Source: Nymphaea colorata
Taxonomy: Eukaryota; Streptophyta; Magnoliopsida; Nymphaeales; Nymphaeaceae
Assembly (NCBI RefSeq): GCF_008831285.2
Contig: NC_045138.2
Span: 37,005,115-37,069,114 of the forward strand
Length of the DNA: 64,000 nucleotides
Reading direction: 5' to 3'
Every line of letters begins with the position of its first letter. Position 1 is the stretch's first letter. Both the position numbers and the translations under genes were made by a program. Shown here piece by piece: positions 1 through 12,923 of the stretch. The notes under the pieces are model-generated. The model saw only the letters and a list, made by a program, of their open reading frames with translations, was not told the origin of the DNA and made no database searches.

Positions 1-1100
1 GAAGCTTTGTATTCAAAGATGGAAATCAACAACACCCTGAAATTGAATGACAACCCTGACCTCAAAGAATTTGAGAATTTTATCAGAAACATTTATTAAA
101 GACAAAATCTCTTTTCCTTGGGAAACCAAAAATTCTACATATATGGGAAATTAGATGGGTGATGGCCCCCCTCTCCAATCCCATTCCAATAACGTGTGTA
201 TTTTGAACTACCAATGTTTTAAGTCATTGTTGTGGATAAGAAAGTGATGGGACTTTTTGGCATATTTTGGACTTAGATCTTGAATCGAATAAAACAGGAA
301 AAGAATGTTGGCCTTTTGCACATTGCCACCAAAAAAAACTCCCCGAAGCGTTTTTTTGTTCCCATTTTTTAGAAGGCCCCACTTTATATTTATATGGCAA
401 TGTTGAATAACGCCAATTATGAAAACAATAAACGGATCATGGAATGGGTCCAATGCAATTGCACAACTGTTAATGAGTTCAGGCTCCTAACTTTGCGAAT
501 TTAAATGTACAAAGGTCATCCCTAAAAGAATGTTTGGTAATAAGAACATTGTGTTAGTAGATTTGACGCCATTTTAAGCATTGAAGTCGGCATTTAAGGA
601 TGTCATCGAAACTCGAGCAAGTTTTGAGCTGGGTATTTAAAATTTCATAAAAATAATTAATAATAATGATTTTTACCGATGAAGCAACTTACATTTAACT
701 ACATTTCTTAAATGTACCACTTTGCCATATATGGAATGCCAATTTATGAGATCCAGATCCAGTATCCGATCAAACCCGATTCATTTGCCCGGGTCCCTCC
801 ACGTAGCGGGGAGAGAGAGAGAGGAGCCTGGTCAACGTCACACGCACACGGTTGAGTTCGCTCCCTGTCCGGCCAACCAAAATCGGCCACGAAATGTTAA
901 GTGTTGAAATTTTGAAGGGCAAAGTAGACTTTTCACTGGAACGGACCGCACGTGAAGCGGCAGGGTCAGGGCACGTGACACAAGAGAGCGGGTCGCGGGT
1001 GTTAAAAGGCGAGAGACGCTCCCTCGCTTTTCCTTTCTTCTCCTCCCCCCTGCATGGAAAAAGAAATATGAAATAAAATAAGAAAGCGATTAAATGAAGA
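1..1100. other. Upstream intergenic DNA, no gene seen
   Basis: This stretch is AT-rich and contains no ORF with recognisable protein content. Its right part (about 780-1150) is richer in GC and contains two CACGTG cores and purine- or pyrimidine-rich runs. It looks like the promoter and transcription start zone of the sulfotransferase-like gene that follows on the plus strand. The short ORFs here have no family resemblance and are treated as chance. Confidence 0.6.
949..977. promoter_or_regulatory. Pair of G-box (CACGTG) elements
   Basis: Perfect CACGTG palindromes lie at 949-954 and 972-977, with starts 23 bp apart, about 1 kb upstream of the inferred start codon of the sulfotransferase-like gene and near its probable transcription start. 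G-boxes bind plant bZIP and bHLH factors, and paired copies are typical of ABA- or light-responsive promoters. The sequence match is direct; function is inferred. Confidence 0.45.
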
Positions 1101-1550
1101 AAATTTCCTTATTTCTTCTCTCTCGCTCTCTTTGTTGAATCAGTCCGTCTCCCACGTCTCCCGGGTTTCGAGCTTCTTCCGGCACCAGATTTTTGCTCAT
1201 TAGTGGCGGAAATCTTGGCCCTCCCCAACTCCAGTACATACTTCTTCTCTCCTTCTCTCGATTTTACTATTCATCGATATGGGTTCCTTTCACTTTTAGT
1301 GATGTTTTTGTCGAAGTGTTGATTTGGAATGAGTTTTTGGTATGTGTTCTCTTGAATCTGTTTTTCTTGTTTAAGATGTTTTTTAGCCTTTTTCGTTTTT
1401 TGGTTGGAAATTCCAGAGCGAAAGGGCTTGTTTCATTAGGGGAAGGGGAAAATCTTTGATGTGTTGATCTTTGTGGTATATCGTTTTGTGTTGGTTATGG
1501 GTTTAGGGTTTTCGGGGGGATGTGATCTGCTTGGCTGGTCTGTTGCATGC

Positions 1551-1553
<3 letters not shown>

Positions 1554-1597
<44 letters not shown>
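1554..1597. repeat. (CT)n microsatellite in the 5' leader region
   Basis: About 21 CT units lie between the probable transcription start and the start codon of the sulfotransferase-like gene. Pyrimidine tracts are frequent in plant 5' leaders and leader introns. It generates spurious Ser-Leu and Arg-Glu ORFs on the two strands. Confidence 0.9.
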
Positions 1598-1600
<3 letters not shown>

Positions 1601-1944
1601 TATATTGTTCGAATGGGATCGTGAATGCTTGAGGCAATGCTTCACACAATGTAAGGAAAGGGATAAAGGCGTAGCCTTATTGGAGAAACTTTGAAGTTTT
1701 TGGGTACCATTCAGCTTCTTTTTTATTTTAAATTTGAATCCATCAAGTTCTGGGTGTTGTTTATTCTGGTTGCGAATGTCGACTTCGAGCTGGTAAGGGT
1801 TGTAGCATTTGATCAAATTCCTTGATTCGGTGTTCGACATTATCGCGTTTAGAATGGTTTTCCTCGTAGTCGTTCAGCTCGTTATCAGCTATCTTCCCGG
1901 CACGGGAGATGGATGGAAGACGAATTTTAGCGGTTGAAGTTAGC

Positions 1945-4632
1945 ATGTGTTCCAGGGATCAGCTCTTTGTGGACATTGTGGCATTGGAGGTCTTTTTTTT
2001 TTTTTAATCAAAATCTTGTTGGAGCGTTATGATTAATTTTTTCTGTGAGTGGGTTTAGCTTTGGTGTAGCAGAATTTAATTTTTTTTTTCTTTTGTCACC
2101 AGTCGTCTGCGCATTAATTTTTTTCAGTATAGGGGTTTATAGTTTCTTAGGACCTTGAGTGTGCTGTCAGATCTACTTCCTAGTTAACGTCATTGTCTAT
2201 GAAGCTGTAATCCAAATAACTCTCACAAAACCCAATTATGTTTTCCATGTCATGTTGGCGTTCCATGGGTTATCCAGCATACAAAAATTTAAGTGTCTCC
2301 ATTGCTGGTTTACGAAATGCTGTAAATTCTTGCTAATGCTCTATCAACTGAGGGAAAATGAGGCTGGTTGCTTTTAGTTGCCAGAGTTTGTGGATCTTGG
2401 TTTGTCAAGGAAAAACATGAACTTCTGCATGTGGGTTGTGTGGGAATTCCTTTCCATCATTCTTTTAGTTCGAATAAGTTAATAACTTCCTTATTGTTGC
2501 CAATGACAATTTATCTGTGCCCTTTTTATCCATACCCAGTTATCACTTGGAGTTTTACTATTGCCTTTCTTAGCTTAGATGATACAAATCTCTCTTTCCC
2601 TGTTTCTCATTTTCTTGGGGTGTTTGCAGCTGTTTGTTTATGTTGATCAAACTTTTATAACTATGCGGCCATTTCTAAGAATCTCTGCTGTTTAAGTCTG
2701 AGGGTTCACAGATGCAAAATGCAGTTAGGAAGTTGCTCGCAGAGGAGATTGATTCAAGAGGTTCAGTCACATCATGATCCATTATTATCCACAGTGCATG
2801 AATCAGAAACATGGTACTGGTTACACCAGTCCTCCCATTCACTTGTTAGTTTTTCACTGAAGTGTTGCACTTGTCTTACTGTGACTTCTGGCAGGATGTT
2901 TCTCCATTCAAGGCATCCAAGAGGTCTCTCTTTGCATTGAGGATGGTACTATTGTTCTTTGCAATGACTTTTGGTGTCTATATTTGTTCCATCTGTTTGA
3001 AGCAAATAAGCACAAGGATCACACCGCAGTATGTACTATTGCCTAAACTGGAAATGACTGAAAGGAATTGCAAAATACCAGATGTTCCAACTGAAGATTT
3101 ACTTTATGTGCATTACCCACAGCCTAAAACTTATAGCAGGTTGTAGCATCTTCCTCAGTACTCTATTCCAGTTTTGGTTCTTGTGAGTGGTCAGTCTGTA
3201 TGATTAAACTTTTGACCTTGTTTGTGAATAGGGGTGAATGTGAATGCTCTCCTGTACGTTTCTTTGTTATTCTGTCCATGCAAAGATCTGGAAGCGGATG
3301 GTTTGAAACTTTGTTAAACAGTCATCCCAATGTTAGCTCTAATGGGGAGATCTTTTCTGTGAAAGAAAGGAGAGAAAATTTCTCAACCATCGAGAGAACA
3401 TTGGATAGAGTGTACAACTTAGAATGGGTGAGTAGTGCTGCAAAGAACGACTGTGTGGCTGCTGTTGGGTTCAAGTGGATGCTTAACCAGGTGAATTGCA
3501 TACTTCCTTTATTGTTTCTGTGTGGAGATCTGATATTACATGTTACAAACACTTATGGAATTCTGTTCATGATTCTGGGTCTTTGTTTCCAATTGATATT
3601 TTTTTTCCATTCTCTCCCTTAAGTGAAGAATGATTTCATATTTATCTAATGGTATCTTTTTGTCCTTATTGTTGATCTCTTCTTTCTTGTGCTTTAATTT
3701 TTCCACTGGCATGAATCTGTAAGGCTTCCATTGAGATATTAAAGAAATATTATCTCTTTCTATCACTAGCATCATCTTAAGTCATTATCTGGAACAAAGT
3801 CTTAATAGGCCTCTTGATGACCCAGAGAGGGAATGCAAGTGGATCGAGAACAGTTACTGGATACTAGGACTAGTTTCTCAGTTAGAGAGACTGCAATGAG
3901 AAAAATATCCACCAGAACATAAAATTATGTTTAAGCAATTAGGCACCTAAGCACATTCGAACCAACATCAACATTTACATATGCTACAAAATTTTATCTT
4001 TCTAAACAAATACTTATTGCATACAAAGAGCAGCGATGTATACATATTTGACATGAGAGGGTCTAGGAATTTTTCAGAAAATCTTGGGTACAGATTCAGC
4101 AAAGATTTATCATATAAAGCAGCAAACAGGTTATTGTTTTACTAATCAATAAAGAGCACATACAGACATAATTAAATGATGCTTGCCTGGAGAACCAGGT
4201 CCTGGTTTGACCATGTCACTTGTCAGTTATAAACCCGCCCTCGGCCATTCCTGCATTCTACTATATTGAGTCCATACATGGCTGTATTCAGGCATGGTAC
4301 AGTAGCTTCAAGCTGCGCCTGGTTGCTCCAACATATGGATTCAATAAATATTTGGCAGTAATGAGTTTTGCTTTCCACAAAGGTGAGCTTTATTTTACCC
4401 ATAGTCCTTTTTCTCCATTTGTTCTTTTATCAGCACATTTAGATGTCTTTGGCCATGTTGGTCTCAATATCAAGGTCTTGTCTGCTACCACTGATGCTGC
4501 TGATTATTAGTGTGGCAGGACCATAGCACATTGTGCCACATTAATTCATTTGCATGAATCTCTATGTTCAGTGTGTGTGAAATAATGTGAATGACATGTC
4601 ATTGGATGCTAGGAACATGCAAATGTCCATAA

Positions 4633-4675
<43 letters not shown>

Positions 4676-5674
4676 CTATTGGATGAAGAATAAGATGGAC
4701 TTAAGCTGGTGGTGGTTTTCTAATCCATTTTAGCTGGTTGATGGATGCAATTCAATACAAGGTGCTTTAGTTAGTTGATGCTGTTGTCATTCTTGTGACT
4801 CTCTGTAAATGGGAGGCAATCATTTCATTGATTTTAGATGTGTGATTAGATGAGCTTCGTTTGACCATTTGTTTGTGCCTTTTGATCTCTTATTGTGCTA
4901 ATAATGCAAATAATCATTTCTAGGCCGCCATGGAGTATCACAGAGAAATAGTCAAGTATTTCAATCGGCGGGGCGTTTTGGTGATTTTTCTTTTTCGTCA
5001 AAATCTTCTGCGCAGACTCATCTCTGTTCTGGCTAATGCATACGATAGAGAAAAAAAGCTGCTTAATGGAACACATAAGTCACATGTGCATTCAGAAAAA
5101 GAGGTGTATCTTTTGTCGCCTTCAGTATTATGTCTGCATCTGTTGGTTAGACAATTATTTTCTATCTATGTTCACCACTTTTCAATGGGCTAAATTTGCC
5201 TGGCTGAATCATTGTTACAGGCAGAAGTTCTTGCTATGTACAGACCAGTAATCAATACTGCAAACTTGTTGACTAATCTGAAAAGTGTTGAGAAAGTGAT
5301 GGAAGATTCCTTGAGGTTTTTCAATAGCACGCGCCATATATTATTGTACTATGAGAAGCTTATAAATAATCAGGTTTTATTTTCTGTTATCTCTGTGGTT
5401 ACCCTTCTTGTTTGTTTTCCAAATTGCTGTTCTCTCCCCTTGTTGTTTTAAAACTTGTTTAAACGCATACAAAATCTAAAAGTAGTTTCCAATGCAGGAT
5501 CTTTCTGCGGTACAAAAATTTTTAGGGGTGCCAGTGAGAGAACTGAAGAGTCGCCAGGTGAAGATTCACACAAGACCTCCTTCAGCACAGATTGACAATT
5601 GGGGTGATGTACACAGGACACTGAGAGGAACCGAGTATGAGCATTTCCTTGAACATGCAGATCATATAACTTAA
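1945..5674 (+). CDS. Stf0-like / NodH-like membrane sulfotransferase, 6 coding exons
   Basis: Model: 1945-1989, 2895-3139, 3232-3490, 4924-5103, 5221-5373, 5498-5674, giving 352 aa with all junctions in frame. The protein has a short cytosolic N-terminus, one hydrophobic segment at about residues 27-50 (type II signal anchor, probably Golgi), then a lumenal sulfotransferase fold. SMQRSGSGWFETLL at about 112-124 is the PAPS 5'-phosphosulfate loop, and FFNSTRHILLYYE at about 276-288 fits the 3'-phosphate region. SSNGEIFSVKERR and LNGTHKSHVHS are strongly conserved in the plant family I know as P-loop/NodH-like sulfotransferase proteins. The acceptor substrate is unknown. The first exon codes only 15 residues and is the least certain part; it was chosen because ATG at 1945 leads in phase 0 to a GT donor at 1990. 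The leader has other ATGs, so a 5'-UTR intron is likely. The 1.4-kb third intron holds a TA repeat. Confidence 0.85.
4636..4670. repeat. (TA)n microsatellite in an intron
   Basis: About 17 TA units lie in the long third intron of the sulfotransferase-like gene. No coding role. Confidence 0.9.
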
Positions 5675-8600
5675 TTGTATTTTTGAGTGTTTATAAATGT
5701 TTTTTGCCAGATTTTGGCTCTTGAGAGTAGTCCTTTCTTCTCCCTTCTCCATTCACCTTGTCTCCTATCTTAGGTTCAAAGTCCTCCAAGAGGATTGAAT
5801 ATGTTCTGATGTAAAAAATAGTCATTCAGAATTTTCAGTCGATTATTGAAATTTAATTATTAAGAATCACATTGTCAAGTTTTCTTTTCATTAATTAAGA
5901 AAAAAAAGGTGAATAAAAGGTCAGTTACCCAACCGACCTTATTTTTGTTTAACCTTTGTTTTACATGCCCCTTGAGCTTTTCTCTGCCTGTGGTATGTGG
6001 CTATGCAACCATGTAAGCTAACTTATTTGACTTACATGCCGCGATGAGTCCAAACATGTAATATGACCCGCTATCTGTTGATCAACTCTTCACCTTGTTG
6101 AAAATAGTTGTATATTCTTTTAGTTGCAACCGGTTTCATAGACAACCAAGAATTTGCTACTTTTCTGTTTCTCCTGTTGTGAAAAATGATGTGAAACATA
6201 TCTTTTTGATGAGTTACAAATGTAGATTATTTGTATCCCTTTTTATGTTTTAGTTTTACCTTTGCTTTGCTGAGACAGGCTTGCAGATGCTATATCTTTA
6301 GTATGACATATTTTTCAAAAGATGGAAAAACTTCCTGGTCAATATTACCTTTACTTTTCCTAAATGATCAGAGGCCAATGTTTCTTGCCCAATGTGGATT
6401 GCTAGTAGTTCTCTTTTTATTTAATGTTTCTATTTTGTAATATTTCAAACTTAAAGCAGTTATACAAGTATGTTTCTCTGTAAATGAAGAGATTGTAGCA
6501 TATAAATATATGCATTGGCCTATATTTCCTATTGCTGTTTTGCTTTAGATAGCAGATTTTATGATCTCTGTTTCAAAATATCTTTAGCATGTGCACTTTT
6601 CTCGAGTAGCATATCCATGGGCTCATGAACTGGCCAGAATCTTTCTGGTCATTGTCTATATACACGCTGTAGGTACGTCAATAATTCTTTCCATCTTAGC
6701 TTTGTTTTTTTCTCACATGGGCTGCGTGGCTGTGTATCTTGTGTGGTAGTTGATACCGTCTGGATAAGAAACAAAGTTGCGAGTACAGTGTGCTGGTATC
6801 TTTGCCTCGGTGATCACACTTGAGGCCTGTTTTCACGGCAGTTGCTATATTTACTTTAAGAATGGTATTCTGTAAGATAATCTCGTTTGTCGTCCCGAGA
6901 CAAAAGCTTGCTGCTCCGGTACTAGTTTCTTCCAAAAACGAAGAAATATGTGAGAATATGAGAATATGTGAACTTGTTCCATTCTGGTGAAGATGACAAC
7001 AGCACGATGGTACTCTTGGAAAGCAACCATAAGACGAGATAAAAAGGAAGAGAAGGGTTTGGTGACTTTGGTCAGTTATGTCAGACTTTTCTTCCGTCTT
7101 TCAAGGATACTCTTATCTGTATTAGCTTTCTCAAATGAGTTCATCTTTAAAGGACAGGCCACTCATTTGACTCCCGACTCAAGCTCGATGAGGGTCAGGC
7201 TGGAGGTATCTTTGGACTCTAATCGAACCTACTTCTTTGAAATTAACTTTGATGTCCACTGTTTGTGTTGATGCGTTCTTCTTATGTATGGAACTTGAGG
7301 TACAGGGAGCCCTTCGACTCGTCAAAGGTGGACCACATGAACTACCGATTCTCCAATTCCACTTTTATTTGTCGTCAATATCTATACTTCTTCTGCCTTT
7401 TGTAATAGGACATTAACTTGATAGTTTGAAGCAAGTCAAGGAGGATACTGATGTTATTGCGGTTTGCGATAACTAAAACTTGGTTGGCAGCTAACTTGAA
7501 TATGAAGAATTTGTCTCCTGTCTCAGCCTTCAGACTGCACATGAACCACCTTGATTGTTTGAACTCTTCATGGGCAATCCTTGCTGATAATGTATAAGCT
7601 TAAGTAATTCGTAATCCATTTCTCTGGTATTGTCATCGGTCAACTAGACTGAATACATGATGGTGCATGTCTCCCGATGAATACTACTGCAATCCAATTT
7701 GCCGAACCTAGTCAATGTACAAGCATGCCAGGGTCGGAGTAAGCTTCAGGCGACTTGCTTGCGGTTGCCTGACTTATCACAGTTTGCTTGACCAATGTGA
7801 TGACGTGATGACTGACGCATAAGTCTGTCATGGATCCAATCCAGATATCAAAACCAGATGAAGGACTGGTAAATGAGTCCGGATCGAAGATCTGATTTCA
7901 GATGTCACAGATCCCTATCCCATATCATATTTGTTTTGGGTTTTGGGTTTTGTGCGTTGGATCCAGATGAGACTCATTGTAAACCCGAAGATCAATTTCT
8001 ATAATTGAACAAATTCGCTAACACTGACGCCTGTAATTCCTGTTACCAAATGCACCCTCCATGTATTCATCAATATCAAGTCGTCGTGTACAACCCCTTC
8101 CCAGGTACCAACCATGCCTACACTGTGGCAGGCCAGTCATGTTCATATGCCACCGGCATGTCAGTCACAGCCATAAGCTATTCTGTTGTCACCGCGAAAA
8201 CTTTGTTGTACCAAATTCTTATTTTCTTCATCACTACGCTGTTGGTCGAGTTTCCGGAATTGTTATTCGTATTCTTGCTACTATCTCGTCCTACTAAATT
8301 TACTGCAAGATAGTCCCTTGAATCCATTTGTCACTATGTTCTGCTAACTCCCCACTTTGTTATGCTGAAATTACAAAGAAACGCATGGCCATCACCAGCT
8401 TGCTGCTTCAAGAACTTCATGTTGTCGACAGTTCTTCTACTTGCTACTGGCATGACTTATCATCATTAGTCTTCAGAACTCTCCTTTACGATCGCCTTCA
8501 AACCGCTCTTGCCAACACCCCAAATTTGCCATCACCAAAAATAACATTTGTCGTTATCGAAATATTTGATCGCTCATACCTGTTCCGGGCTGTCTTTTTG

Positions 8601-9377
8601 GTTGTTGGGACTGCTATCTTCTTTGCCATTACCGAGAATATGATGTCATCTGTGTGTGTGTGTGTTTTGTAGGAAGAACACCTCCTTGTGATGCACATCC
8701 AGCATGTTTATGTCATCGTTCACCCGAATAAGCTCCATAACATGGTTCTTTAATCCGTTTTCCGCCATGATTGACACATCAGTCACAATTGACGACCCCA
8801 TATCGTCTTCGATTGGTGCTACCACATTAATGTCACGTCTACATCATCATCGTATAGCCGCAATAATAAATTGTGACGTCATTTATATCATGCATCATTT
8901 TTATCGTCCCTTCCGTGCACCATGACATTATGGCAGTGTGTAGCCCGGTATTTTTGCTGAAGATGGACTGTTTCTCTCAATTAATTCATGCTGTGAGCGT
9001 CTATGTGAGAGATTCGATCACTAAGTCTCGTTAAAGGTGTTTGATCTCATGTCTAAGGTATGGTCCACTCTGGTGACGCCCACATTTATGTGTCCATTGC
9101 TATTTTGGCCAATTCCAAGGCACTGTTCAACTATTTGATCTCAAGTTGTGATCATACAATGCTGATTTTTGTATGTGCAGGTCTAGTCCACCACCAACCA
9201 CCCATGAGTGTGCGTGTGCATCCACAACCTCAGTGATTTAAAAGCAAAGTTGTTGCTGGGTACTCTTTGCCATGGTAGCTCTTTGTCCTTGTCATTCTCA
9301 CTGTAGCTTCAAGTTGATTAGCTAACCCCATTGTCCTTTATTCATATGTAAAATCAACCTTGAGAATTTGGAAAATA

Positions 9378-9401
9378 GACGTGGCGCAACGACGCCACGT
9401 C
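9378..9401. repeat. 9-bp stem, 6-nt loop palindrome
   Basis: GACGTGGCG at 9378-9386 is exactly complementary to CGCCACGTC at 9393-9401. It includes two ACGT-type cores in opposite orientation. It may be an element end or a chance site; no gene lies nearby. Confidence 0.6.
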
Positions 9402-9622
9402 AGTGGCGACTAGTTGAATTTGTGGAGCTCTTATGATCTTGGGAATTCTCATTCTCTCATGGAAGACACTAAGCAATCACTTGCACTAAAAGGGACCCTC
9501 TTATTTTGGTTTGACTCTCTCCCCTTTTCAGAATTGCCAATCTCCAATTTCCTCATAAACATGATCAATCAATTCAATGATGTAGAAGTACAGGTGGTCC
9601 AAGGGGATCCGAGATCAGTGAT

Positions 9623-9662
9623 AGCTGAAATCTACAATTTTAACAAACTGCAGATTTCAGCT
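9623..9662. repeat. 11-bp perfect inverted repeat
   Basis: AGCTGAAATCT (9623-9633) and AGATTTCAGCT (9652-9662) form a perfect inverted repeat around an 18-nt spacer. The flanking sequence (9690-9790) is full of degenerate repeats of the GATCTCAG and GGATC kind, which suggests a remnant of a small inverted-repeat transposon. That interpretation is inference. Confidence 0.5.
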
Positions 9663-10691
9663 TGAACCCACCAAAACATTGTAAAAAACATGGATTTGAG
9701 GTCTGAAGGGGGGAGGTTGGACTTCAAAACCATGGATCCGAGTTCTGTTGTGATCTCAGACCACTTCGGATCTCAGGTCCGTGGTAATCAAACACAAACT
9801 AAATGATCTTTCAACAGAGGGTACTTTTGCAATACGAAATGATGCGAGAAAAGATCAATAACTACTAAAACAAATCATTTTTTTATCTATTTCTGTCGTT
9901 TGTAGAGCTATGAACTAGTTATTTGGAACATCAATCCAAGTAGCTAAGCCCAACCGTTTACTTCTGATCTCACAAGGGTTAGCTTCAGGTTTCTCTTCAA
10001 ACTCATGAAGTTAGCAACTAATTTGGATTATAGACGAGGATGTTACATCATTATCTCTGACATAGCACCAGTGAGTTAATTACCATAAAGCCTGAAATGC
10101 AAGTAAGAGCACCGAAGTGTGCAAACTGCAAACTCACTTAATGGAGTTAGGTTGAGGTTCTACATTATCTCCTGGTATCAATAATTGTAAATGCATTTCT
10201 ACCGGAACCTCTTTGTAAGTGTGTTCTCTTTCTATATGCTAATTAGATTTCTCCAACTAATCGTTCAGCGCACATTTGGCTATTTTATTAGGCAGCAGTC
10301 AATTGATTGTCCAAATTTATCTAATTCAGTAGCTTTGAAAAGCATTTGATAATACGTGCACGCATCAAATAATTGATACTCTTAAACACATAACTAGCCA
10401 AGGATATGCACGTAATCCCCATTATATGATTATGGTATAAAACGTTGTGTAAACAGTAATATTAATGCAGTACGCGTGTTGGATTGGGGACAGCTAAACA
10501 AACTGGAGATCGGGTTGGAGTCCGACCTGGAAAGGTAAACAATGACAAAAAACCATCAAATCGGTTTTGGCTGATTTGCAACTTAGGACGGAAAAGTAAA
10601 AATCTCATAAAATTGATCTAAAAAGAAAAACATGGGTTTTTTTAATAATTATCCCATGATAAACATATATACTCAAAGTTTGGATTAAGAA

Positions 10692-11126
10692 GTTATAGCT
10701 AGTTGAAACCCAATTCCCATAGTGATGGATATAAGCCCGATCAAAATTCTTGGGGCTTTATACATTTGTGTATTGATAAGTCCATTCACTATTTATCGCA
10801 GTTCAATCTCTCTCCCGATGAACCATATAGTCAAAAGAAACCATAAACCAGAATAAAAGAACTTGCCCCACCCCACCCATGAGTGGATATTTGGTTGTAG
10901 CCTCATTAGGCCGTACATTTCTCTTGGTATATAGATACAGGTAGGAGCATAAACTGAAACATTCTGGAGCTACAAAGATAGTTATTAAAACGTTAACACT
11001 AGATAAAGGCATACCTCCTAGAGTAGCTGTTAATACAAATAACAGAAACTCTGTTATATCCATTTCTATAGATTCAATGTACTCTGTGGATAGAGGAATA
11101 AATACGGTTGACCATAATATGCTTAT
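10692..11126 (-). pseudogene. ndhB: Plastid-derived insert: decayed ndhB (NDH subunit 2) fragment
   Basis: On the minus strand the translation reads [18 protein letters not shown], then [29 protein letters not shown] and [14 protein letters not shown]. These are hallmark segments of the first exon of plastid ndhB, the proton-channel subunit of the thylakoid NAD(P)H dehydrogenase-like complex. Beyond about 10880 the match continues at nucleotide level (for example ATGGACTTATCAATACACAA near 10785) but the frame is lost, with an in-frame TGA where the gene has a Trp codon. The copy is partial and carries several substitutions, so it is an old nuclear plastid DNA insertion and not a functional gene. 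Ends are approximate, judged from where similarity to the remembered plastid sequence fades. Confidence 0.88.
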
Positions 11127-12896
11127 TTAGTGTTACGTATCTGTGCACAGACAATGTGCCTAAGAACTTAGGCAATTCACACGTCTGGCACGCAGACAAG
11201 TATGAGCATTTGTGTCTATGCATGCACTCACTAGTATAATGTGCATATATGTGTATGTATGTGCATGTGTAAGCACACACACATGCAATGTGTCTAAGGG
11301 CTTCACAGCGATAGCAACCAAAGATTCTCCAATTCTGCGTTCCTCCTGTAAGAAAACGATGCACAGAAGCATCAGCATTAGAATGTGCAATGGTGTTTTA
11401 TACATAAATATTGCACTAGCTTTTAGCTAATTTCCACCTTTCTTAAGAAAGAACTTTTATAAAGTGGATTCAAAAAGTTGCCTTGTGCATCAGTGAATCC
11501 CAGGTGTTCAAAGTTGGAGAAAGAAGAGGGGATTTTTTTATAAACGGCTAGACTTGACTGATTGGACCAAACTTTTGATTCATGCCCGGCTTTTTTAAGT
11601 GGCACTACTGATTGGTGGTGTTCCCAGCCCTAACTGATCAATGTGGTAGCTCAAAGCACAAAGCTCTTATATAATGAATGAAGTCATCGATACATGTATA
11701 CCAAATAACACAAGATATATCCAAACCGATTCTCTAATATTGAAGAACCAACTTTACACAGAAAAGTGAGGCGCATTCAAGAGACAATTTAGAGGCAGTT
11801 CTTTTAGTGAAGATGGCCAGCTTCATGTTTAAATAAAGGCCAATAAGGTTCGGAGACCACGCCTTATTGTACTATTATGGAGGACAAAAGGAATCCATGA
11901 TTGGCAGCAAAAGATCCTTCTCCACATGTGCAGAAAGTGAATCTTTGACCAGCAACATTGCAACCTTGACCGTCTAAATACAGACTTCAAATCAGGGAGG
12001 GTGAAGTTATGCATACATTACAGAACATACGGGCCTAAGTGAGACGGGTAGCTGCCCTTTTCTTCTTAGGGTAGATTTTCCCTTTTGAGAGAAGTGAGAA
12101 TTCTGCTGACAAGAAATTGCAGCTGATAATACAGATGTAAAGGATGCCATTGTTGTTGGAGATGTGAAGGATTCCAACTCAGGTGGGCTCCATATTTGAC
12201 TGGGATCTTTCTTAATCAAATTCGAATTCAGATTCGATTGCGTTAGACTTATAATTCTGGAATCATATCCAAAACTGAGAAAAGTAAAAACTGAAATATA
12301 CATGTCATCAGGTCAGATCTTTATCAGACCTCATATTTGGATTTGGTCATTTGAATTGAGACCCACTTTTCTTTATCGCATCAAACTAAACAGATCCAGT
12401 TTTATGTCACTAATCAGATGTTACTGACCCCATGGAAACGCTAATCCATGGGCCACAATCAATTAATGTTTCATGGCTCTTAGAGAAAGAAAACAAGGCT
12501 AGCTGTGCTACAAGGACCAAACGCCAAGAGCACGTTTGATTTGCTGTGAATGGAACATGCAGAACGCACCTGCTTTCTGCAAAATTTCATCTGTTCCGGG
12601 CGTCCCAGCAACAGAATATCAAACGTCCTCTAATAGAAAGTAGGAACCATCCATCTACACCATGAATAATTGGACGTTCAGAAGCGGGAATGGAAAGCAG
12701 AGAGGTTCACTTTGGACACTCGACACTTTTAGACCAAGCAATGAATCAAAGAGACCAATAATTTGTGAGAGAGTGAGGTTTGTGATTCACCATTATAAGG
12801 CCGGAGCAGCAAAGTGCTTGGCCCAAGGAAAGGAAAAGCACGTACCATGCTCACCATCGGCAATAATGTGCAAGATGAAACAATTACAAGCAGCAC

Positions 12897-12923
12897 GAGA
12901 GAGAGAGAGAGAGAGAGAGAGAG
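12897..12923. repeat. (GA)n microsatellite
   Basis: About 13 GA units. It creates an Arg-Glu repeat in a spurious plus-strand ORF. Confidence 0.9.

Larger units (their letters stand above)
5675..10690. other. Gene-free, AT-rich stretch
   Basis: After the sulfotransferase stop codon there is about 5 kb without a gene I can support. ORFs at 6987-7271, 8005-8313 and 8328-8672 are short, in mutually different frames, and show no family motif; a decayed mobile element is possible in 7.1-9.2 kb but I could not name it. Two short perfect hairpins occur (9378-9401 and 9623-9662). Confidence 0.55.

Noticed and set aside
10803-11063. Functional 86-residue membrane protein
   Set aside because: It is the decayed plastid ndhB fragment; the frame is shifted in its last third.
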